Below, piece by piece: positions 54,533 through 64,000 of a stretch of 64,000 nucleotides of DNA (the stretch's first letter is position 1; each line of letters starts with the position of its first letter). The notes under the pieces are model-generated. The model was not told the origin of the DNA. It did no database searches and saw nothing but the letters and a program-made list of their open reading frames with translations. Source of the stretch: Podarcis raffonei (lineage: Eukaryota > Chordata > Lepidosauria > Squamata > Lacertidae); the NCBI RefSeq assembly GCF_027172205.1, contig NC_070604.1, positions 99,035,851 to 99,099,850 of the forward strand. Direction: 5' to 3'. A program made the position numbers and the translations under genes.

Positions 54533-55954
54533 TTGCTCCTTAAGGCAACAGTGTTTTTACCTATGAATGAAACTCAGAGAGAAGGAGCATAAAAACCTGA
54601 ACGTCTGTTACTGAATACAAATTCCACTACAGATTTTTTGACTAGAGCGCACACACCTGAATTAACATCTTGCAATGCACTGACAGGCCTTTGGAGCGGG
54701 AGGGGGACAATGACATTGCACTGTTAAATGCCTTCCCGTTTTGTTCTTGTCCAGGACACTAGTTTTCAGCTCTAGAGCATGCGGAAGGCCTTTTCTTTGC
54801 ATGAGAAGCCACAGCCTGAAATGAAACAACAGGATTTCCAGGTTGGTTGGAATGGGTTGTAGACAAATGGGAACCCTTTGCATCTGTGGCCGCCGAAATG
54901 AATCTTCGTACTTGTCCCATGGAATGCCCCATCAATAGGTTATTCTTGGCTAAACACACACCTGGCACAGCCTTTGTGTTTTGCTTCTGCACCACTACAA
55001 TACCCATTCGTTTTGTACCTTTGTGAGGACACAGATTATGACAAAGACGTCCCAAAGCTTTCTGTGTGGACATGAATTCAGGTGTGCACACCCAGAGGCT
55101 CTTATTTAGTTTCACTGCCCTTTCTAGTAATGAATTGCCTTTATTGATTGCTTGTCTAAATTCAGTTTTTCATTATTATTGTAAACTAATATTTAATGGG
55201 TGGTTTGTTTTTGCTCATAAGCTGCTTTGAGTAGTTATTGGTAAAAGAACAGAAATTTAAATTTAGAGAAATGTGGGAATGGGTTATAAGGAACTATTTC
55301 TCAGATTTGCCAAGGCATAGCTGCTCATAATACTTCCACAGCTATTATTCTTAGAAATGGGAGCGAAGTGCACAGTTTTCTGTACTATCTCCCGTTTCTG
55401 CAAACCGCAAACTGAAAGGGCTTCTGCTGAGTTTCGCTTCCACAATATGACGACAGAACCCTGGAAGAAAATTTCTTCTGCTGACGGATGCTGACCACAA
55501 TTGAGGTTACGTTCTCTCCCGCTACTAATTAATGTGACTGGCACAGGTCCAATTGCAACCACATGGAGATTTCTGGACGCCAGGTTGACAACTGGAGAAA
55601 GCAAAATGTCACTTAGATAAGGATCTGAGTTGTTGTTTTTCTTGAAGCTTGAATTAGTTTTATTCTGTGTGGTTTTATCTGATATTTTAATGTGTTGTAA
55701 ACCACTTTGAGATTTTTCCTTTAAAATATAAAGTGCTATAGAAATGAAATTAATAATAGTAAGTTTCATTGCAAAAAGAAAAAAAGTGCCTAGACATTCC
55801 GTTGTGACCACCACAACCTAGAATTAAGTTTCCATTTGGCAATTAGCTTATATATTTGAGTTTCTAACAAGCAGCCTGGCCTGGTATAAAACAGCTTCCT
55901 ATGGCCAAAGTGGTACCTGAGGGCAGGGACTTCCTGAATCAAAACCCAGTTTTA

Positions 55955-56122
55955 ATGCAGGAAGTTGCCTTATAGTGAGTCAGATCATTGGCTTCAACTA
56001 GCTCAGTAATGTCTGCAGTGATTGGAAGAGACTCTCCAGGGTTTCAGGCAGGGATCTCTTCCAGCCCTAACCAAAATAAGTTAGGGACTGAACTTTGAAC
56101 CTTCTGCATGCAAGGCAACTAG
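55955..56122 (-). mobile_element. tRNA-Ala-like SINE
   Basis: AGTGAGTCAGATCATTGGCT, ACTCTCCAGGGTTTCAGGCA, TTTGAACCTTCTGCATGCAA: the reversed family body and the start of the head. Confidence 0.7.
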
Positions 56123-57414
56123 TTCTCGATTATTTTCATTTATTTATTAGTGTGTATGACACACAACCTCCCATGAGAGGGATGTGTAATCGTCTGCTCT
56201 TTGAAATCAAACAGTGGGGAGCTTAATGCAACAGAACAAATTATCTTTGAAGAATCCTGAGCGGCTGCTCAGTGTCATCTTACTAATTCAGCCTCTCAGG
56301 TAAATCAACATAACACGACACAATCTCCTTAGGCTACTGCAGCTCTGTGGTTAGCATCAATTTGTCTAGCATAAGCATGCATGTTCTCCAGGAGCTATGC
56401 AAATTAAAGCCCGAGATTTCCTAATAGGACTCTGACAGATGGATAAGGGCATGTCTTTCCCTGGTAGAAACTGGAGATGATGTAAATTAGGTTAACTAGG
56501 AGGGGAGGGGAACAAAAAAACCACAGCGCAACCTTCTCTCCAGAGGACTGAAGTAAATAAAATATGACCAAGCCGCAGTGAGACAGTTTAAAAAAAAATA
56601 CAGGGGACCCAATTTATATCTAAGATGACAAAACACAGATGCAGTTAATCTCGGAATAAAGAAACTGGAAATATTGAAGTCATTATGAAACAACCATAAA
56701 AAAGTACGCAGTGCAAGGTTCATATCTGCAGGCATGTTCTGTGTTCTGTCCACAACCCAAGAAAATCTGGAGCCCACCCAGAAAGCTTTGGCTATTATGC
56801 AGTTTAGGAAGGCAGTAAATAAATAAAATGAATATAAAATGAGAGAGGGAGGCCATGAGCAGCCTTGGTTTACTGCAAAGTTTGTAGAAAGAAAAGAACC
56901 ACAAACACAGCCCACTGACCTGGAGCATGCTCAGTGGGTGCAGAATAATTTACTGTCGCCTGGGGGCGGGGAGAACAGAACAGTGGGTGGATGGAATGGA
57001 ATCCTTCAAGCTGGCATGGCTGGCTGGCACCCTGAACCAGGAACGCTCCACGCTGCAGCCTTTTGTTGCAAGCACCGCCCTTCTCATAAAGACTCGTATT
57101 TAGTTAGCCAAGTGACAGGTAGATAGAAAGGCATGGAAAATTTCACTGGGGAGGAGAGAATTGGACTAAAATAAATTCCACATTTACCATGATGTTACTG
57201 GCTCATCAGCTGCAGAGCCAAGATAGAATAATAAGCATCTGGTACCTAGTTTTACCCTTAAAGATGTCAAAAAATACATCCTGTCACAGGCATGCTATGC
57301 CATTCATTTTTCCGAGGGTTCATCCTGCTATCAGCCATACATCCTGCTTTTGTCTATTTTCTGTTGTAATGCAGGAGAGTACCCCCAGCTTCTTAGAACC
57401 GCAACGCCACTGGG
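56123..57414. other. NENF 3' flank, no further gene
   Basis: Should include the NENF 3' UTR next to 57415; no clear polyadenylation signal (TTTATT on this strand) was seen close by. Open frames at 56496-56928 have no recognisable family. Confidence 0.4.
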
Positions 57415-61052
<3,638 letters not shown>

Positions 61053-61199
61053 GGCGCTCCTCCTGCGCCGGATGGCGGCCAAGACTTCGAGGGGCGGGGA
61101 AAAGGAGCCGCAGGGATCGGGTTTCTCGAAAGCAAACTTCTCCCGCTTGCTTTTCTCCGCGCCTTCCTTTCCACGCTGCGACTACATCCAAAGCACGCA

Positions 61200-61305
61200 C
61201 GCTCCCCACCCCGCAAAGACTCCTGGGAACTGTAGTTTATATTCCTTACAAAGCTACAGTTCCCAGCACCCTGAAGCAGAAGTACGCTTTAGATGCATGG
61301 CCTTC
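61200..61305. mobile_element. Palindromic MITE, 'GGGAACTGTAGTTT' family, in the NENF promoter
   Basis: AGACTCCTGGGAACTGTAGT on the left, AAAGCTACAGTTCCCAGCAC on the right, with GCTTTAGATGCATGG beyond. It lies about 150-250 bp upstream of the NENF start codon and carries two ACTACAGTTCCC-like sites. Confidence 0.65.
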
Positions 61306-61340
61306 ACGAGCCTTTAACATCACCTCTACGTTTTAAAATG

Positions 61341-61696
61341 GGACGCGGGTGGCGCTGTGGGTAAAACCTCAGCTCCTAGGACTTGCCGATCGCATGGTCG
61401 GCGGTTCGAATCCCCGCGGCAGGGTGCGCTCCCGTTGCTCGGTCCCAGCGCCTGCCAACCTAGCAGTTCGAAAGCATGCTAGGTGCAAGTAGATAAATAG
61501 GGACCGCTTACTAGCGGGAAGGTAAACGGCGTTTCCATGTGCGGCTCTGCCTCGCCAGGGTAGCTTCGTCACGCTGGCCACGTGACCTGGAAGTGTCTGC
61601 GGACAGCGCTGGCTCCCGGCCTATAGAGTGAGATGAGCGCACAACCCTAGAGTCTGTCAAGACTGGCCCGTACGTGCAGGGGTACCTTTACCTTTT
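61341..61696 (+). mobile_element. Sauria SINE, full length, upstream of NENF
   Basis: Head GGACGCGGGTGGCGCTGTGG, B-box GGTTCGAATCCC, tail GGGTACCTTTACCTTTT. Perfect 14-bp target repeats TACGTTTTAAAATG (61327-61340, 61697-61710). The body is more diverged than the 8309 copy, so older or a different subfamily. Confidence 0.95.
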
Positions 61697-61957
61697 TACG
61701 TTTTAAAATGAAACCTTGCACTACAGAAGACATGCGTGTAACTTTGCTTTTCAATGCTGCAAACATGTTACCACCATGGAAAGGCAGTTTACCTCCTGTG
61801 TGAGCGCACGATATTTATAAGAACATGTGCTTAAATGCATTCATTAAAAAAAAATATCTGCACAATTAATCAAGGGAAACTATTTAAACATTTGCATGTT
61901 TTATACTGCAGTTGTTTATCCAACCCATCAACCGACACTGCATTCCTATGCAGGCGA

Positions 61958-62062
61958 GGGCCCCATAATCCTGGGAACTGTAGCTTGTACGGATGCCAAG
62001 AGTTGTTAAGGAAACCCCCGATACCCCTCACAGAACTACAATTCCCAGAGCTCCCTGAGAAG
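61958..62062. mobile_element. Palindromic MITE, 'GGGAACTGTAGTTT' family
   Basis: AATCCTGGGAACTGTAGC on the left, ACAGAACTACAATTCCCAG on the right. Another eroded piece lies at about 62262-62345. Confidence 0.55.
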
Positions 62063-62112
62063 AGAGATTGATGATTAAAGTACCGAGAACTGTAATTTTG
62101 CAAGAACAAAGG

Positions 62113-62258
62113 AGTTTCTTAGTTCAGTCACTGGAGCACGGCTCTTAATTTCAGTGTCCTGGGTTCAAGTCCCACACTGAGCAATAAGATTCATGCATTG
62201 CAGAGAGTTGAACTAGTTGACCCCCGTGGTCCACCACCCAACTCTACAATTCTATGAA
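62113..62258 (+). mobile_element. tRNA-derived SINE with CR1 tail
   Basis: TTCAGTCACTGGAGCACGGC, TCTTAATTTCAGTGTCCTGG and GTTCAAGTCCCACACTGAGC match a tRNA with a CTTAAT anticodon loop (Lys-like). The tail GCATTGCAGAGAGTTGAACT, ACTCTACAATTCTATGA is the CR1 3' end, shared with the tRNA-Ile SINE at 51108. Confidence 0.78.
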
Positions 62259-62358
62259 CCTAGCCTCTTTCAGCACCCTTACAAACTAGAGTTTCCAGAA
62301 TACCTTGGGGGAAGCCACGGCTGTTAGAAGTGGTATTATGCCGTTTTAAATGTCTTAA

Positions 62359-62880
62359 TGCAGGAAACAGCCCTACTAGAAAAATTAACCAATAAACTGA
62401 AACTGACACGGGGACATATAGAAGAAGATGCCTTCACCCCGGTATGGCTCCCCTTTATCACATACACAGCCCAACAAGACAATGACAATACTGTAATCTA
62501 CCAACAGCATACAAATCAATATGGCTAACCTGATCCAAAACACCCACCCACCCCACTCACACATGAAAACAAAGACCACCATAGCAAACTACAATGAATA
62601 ACCACCCCCTAGGCTAGCCCCAACCTCTCACCACCAAAGGAACACAAGCGAACAGCAAAGAACCTGCACAAGCAACGCTGACACCAAACCCTACATATAG
62701 TAAGTAAAATAGAAACATCGCCACCCGACCCCCCCCACCTCTTTCCCCCTTTTCTTCCTAATGTCTCAACAAATGAAATTGATTTGTAAAAATGTTACAT
62801 GGGGGGGCACGAGAGACATTGCACACTTTTGTAAATCAACAAAATCTTTAATAAATAAAAGTTAATTTAATACAAAAAAT
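62359..62880 (+). mobile_element. LINE (probably L1-like) 3' end with target duplication
   Basis: A short coding remnant (KLTNKLKLTRGHIEEDAFTP, VWLPFITYTAQ) then an A/C-rich 3' UTR ending AATAAATAAAAG and an A-rich tail. Flanked by AATGTCTTAA (62349-62358, 62881-62890). It ends about 50 bp before the PACC1 CpG island. Confidence 0.75.
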
Positions 62881-63145
62881 AATGTCTTAACGGAGATATA
62901 ACTCAGCTTAGGGAGCTCGTAATAAACTACATGGCGCGCACACATCCGCCCTCCTATAGAGGGAAACGGGATTTTGGGGGGAGGGGGGCTCACGAGGATT
63001 GCGCGGTGCAGCGTCGTCTACGATGCAAGTCGCAGTCAGTTCCCCGTGCAACGGGCATCTCGGAAGATTGCCGCCTTGCTCGGCACATTTCGAACCGGGC
63101 GCTTCCCCAGAAGCCCCAGTCCAGCCCAATGCTTCCAGGTCACAA

Positions 63146-63162
63146 ACTACATTTCCCAGCAT
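63146..63162 (+). promoter_or_regulatory. ZNF143/THAP11-type site in the PACC1 promoter
   Basis: ACTACATTTCCCAGCAT matches the known SBS2 promoter motif (ACTACAAYTCCCAGNATGC) except at one core base. It lies about 270 bp upstream of the PACC1 start codon, outside any recognised transposon, which fits a genuine promoter element. Confidence 0.5.
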
Positions 63163-63297
63163 CCCCTTCTCTACAGCCCCCCCCCCCCGTATAAGCAACA
63201 AACCGTGCAGACCCAAGGTACGGGGTGCACGCAAGTAACTTTCTGGAGGAAACGGTGGGGTCTCGCGCGCTTGCGCCGTGCGCCTCCCGGCCGGAGA

Positions 63298-63432
63298 ATG
63301 TGTGTCCCGATACGCCCGATGCTCTTTGATCCACTTGTCGCTTCCGCAGCTGCCTCGCCAGATCCCGGCTTCTTTTGCAGCTGCCTGTTGATCGAGTCTC
63401 TCCGCTGCCTTTTCTCTTCGCTGGTGCCATGA
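63298..63432 (+). other. Upstream open reading frame overlapping the PACC1 start codon
   Basis: If transcription starts upstream of 63298, an ATG there opens a 44-codon frame in a different phase from PACC1. Its TGA overlaps the PACC1 ATG (sequence ATGA at 63429-63432). Such a frame could lower or couple translation of the channel. Whether it lies in the mRNA is unknown because the transcription start is not visible. Confidence 0.35.
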
Positions 63433-63464
63433 ACAGACAAGAGACTTCGTCGTCTTACCAAGAG
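63429..63464 (+). CDS. PACC1: PACC1 (TMEM206) first coding exon, 12 codons; gene runs off the window
   Basis: PACC1 is the proton-activated chloride channel, a two-pass membrane protein. The exon encodes MNRQETSSSYQE and stops at an in-phase donor AGAG|GTATTG (63465). Human PACC1 begins MIRQERSTSYQEL, so 8 of 12 residues match. The residues are the cytosolic N-terminus; no membrane segment falls in the window. The assignment rests on this short match plus position: PACC1 lies beside NENF and divergent from it in human, exactly as here. The exon sits at the 3' end of a CpG island. Intron 1 continues to the window end. Confidence 0.86.
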
Positions 63465-63689
63465 GTATTGGGGTCGGGGGTCGGAGCAGTGGCGGCGATC
63501 TTGCTCCGAATTCGTCTTCTCGAAGCGCGGTCGACGCGCCGCTTTCCTTTCTTGGCCGACCTGAGCGTTGCGCGCTCCGGAAAGAGCCTTTGCAGTTTCT
63601 GCTGCTGTGGCAAACAAACAGGAAAACTTGCAGCCCGGGTATGGGCAGACTTAACACAGCCGCATCCGATGCATGCTTACCGCTCCGTA

Positions 63690-63862
63690 GAGAGGCAACT
63701 GCACCATACCGAGTCAGACCGTTGCCCCATCTAGCTCAGTATAGCCTACACTGATTGGCAGCAGCTCTGGGCAGGAGTAGCACTCAGCTCTGCACCCGGA
63801 GATGCCGGGATTTGAACCTGAGCCCTTCTGCGTGTAAGGCGGGCGCTTTACCACTGCAGTAG
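63690..63862 (-). mobile_element. tRNA-Ala-like SINE in PACC1 intron 1
   Basis: ACCGAGTCAGACCGTTGCCC, ACTGATTGGCAGCAGCTCTG, then TGCCGGGATTTGAACCTGAG (B-box) and CTTTACCACTGCAGTAGAGC (A-box), reversed. The best copy of the family in the window. Confidence 0.8.
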
Positions 63863-64000
63863 AGCTTGCCACTCCGCTTGCAATAGGGCTGCAAAACTAC
63901 TACAGGCTGCCATCCTCTGTGCATGTATTCAGTATAATGTATCCCATTGAGGAAAGAAGGGTTTACTTCTCTGTGCATGGGATTGCTCTGTGCAAGCAGC

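Larger units (their letters stand above)
62930..63640 (+). promoter_or_regulatory. PACC1: CpG-island promoter of PACC1
   Basis: A CpG-dense stretch with Sp1-like GC boxes, starting right after an L1-like insertion ends at 62,890 and covering the PACC1 first coding exon. No TATA box was seen. It holds a ZNF143/THAP11-like site at 63146-63162. The long minus-strand open frame across it is explained by GC richness. Confidence 0.7.

Noticed and set aside
55284-55814. 176-codon minus-strand frame
   Set aside because: It covers a LINE 3' scrap at 55640-55760 and has no recognisable protein family.
62908-63657. 249-codon open frame on the minus strand
   Set aside because: Antisense to the PACC1 promoter and exon 1 in CpG-rich DNA, where stop codons are rare. 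No domain recognised.

Overview
The window is from a squamate reptile, probably a lizard and possibly a lacertid (genus not determinable). Evidence: abundant Sauria-type tRNA SINEs whose 3' end matches the Bov-B LINE tail, two very similar Bov-B LINE tails, CR1/L2-type and L1 LINE ends, CORE/MIR-like SINEs, and many hAT- and Tigger-like miniature transposons. Two host genes can be read from intact, spliced coding sequence. They match the vertebrate neighbourhood PACC1 - NENF - ATF3 (human chromosome 1q32).

Layout. 1-21.8 kb: no recognised gene; a mosaic of SINEs, LINE ends and MITEs. 21.83-22.52 kb: an isolated CpG island with two AP-1 sites, an NRF1-like site, a TATA-like box and a CRE-like site. 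It is a promoter candidate, and by gene order a candidate upstream promoter of ATF3, but no ATF3 coding exon was seen. 22.5-57.4 kb: gene-poor spacer with nested repeats and one repeat-poor stretch (32.2-34.9 kb) that could hold enhancers. 57,415-61,052, minus strand: the complete four-exon coding sequence of NENF (neudesin, 167 residues, canonical splice sites throughout). 61.05-63.43 kb: the interval between the two start codons, filled by a palindromic MITE, a Sauria SINE, a CR1-tailed tRNA SINE and an L1-like LINE tail. 63,429-63,464, plus strand: the first coding exon of PACC1 (TMEM206), with its CpG-rich promoter upstream; the rest of PACC1 lies beyond the right edge.

NENF and PACC1 are divergent, with separate CpG-rich promoters about 2 kb apart. 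Nearly everything else is transposon-derived. Many insertions still show target-site duplications that identify their mechanism: 9-14 bp for LINE/SINE insertions, 8 bp for hAT, TA for Tigger. Most of the longer open frames in the window are chance frames in repeats or CpG islands. I found no undescribed molecular system. The best leads are the 22.2-kb CpG promoter, an upstream frame overlapping the PACC1 start codon, two SINEs with different tRNA heads on the same CR1 tail, an uncharacterised coding-like repeat present as an inverted pair, and MITE families that spread ZNF143/THAP11-like motifs up to the NENF promoter.
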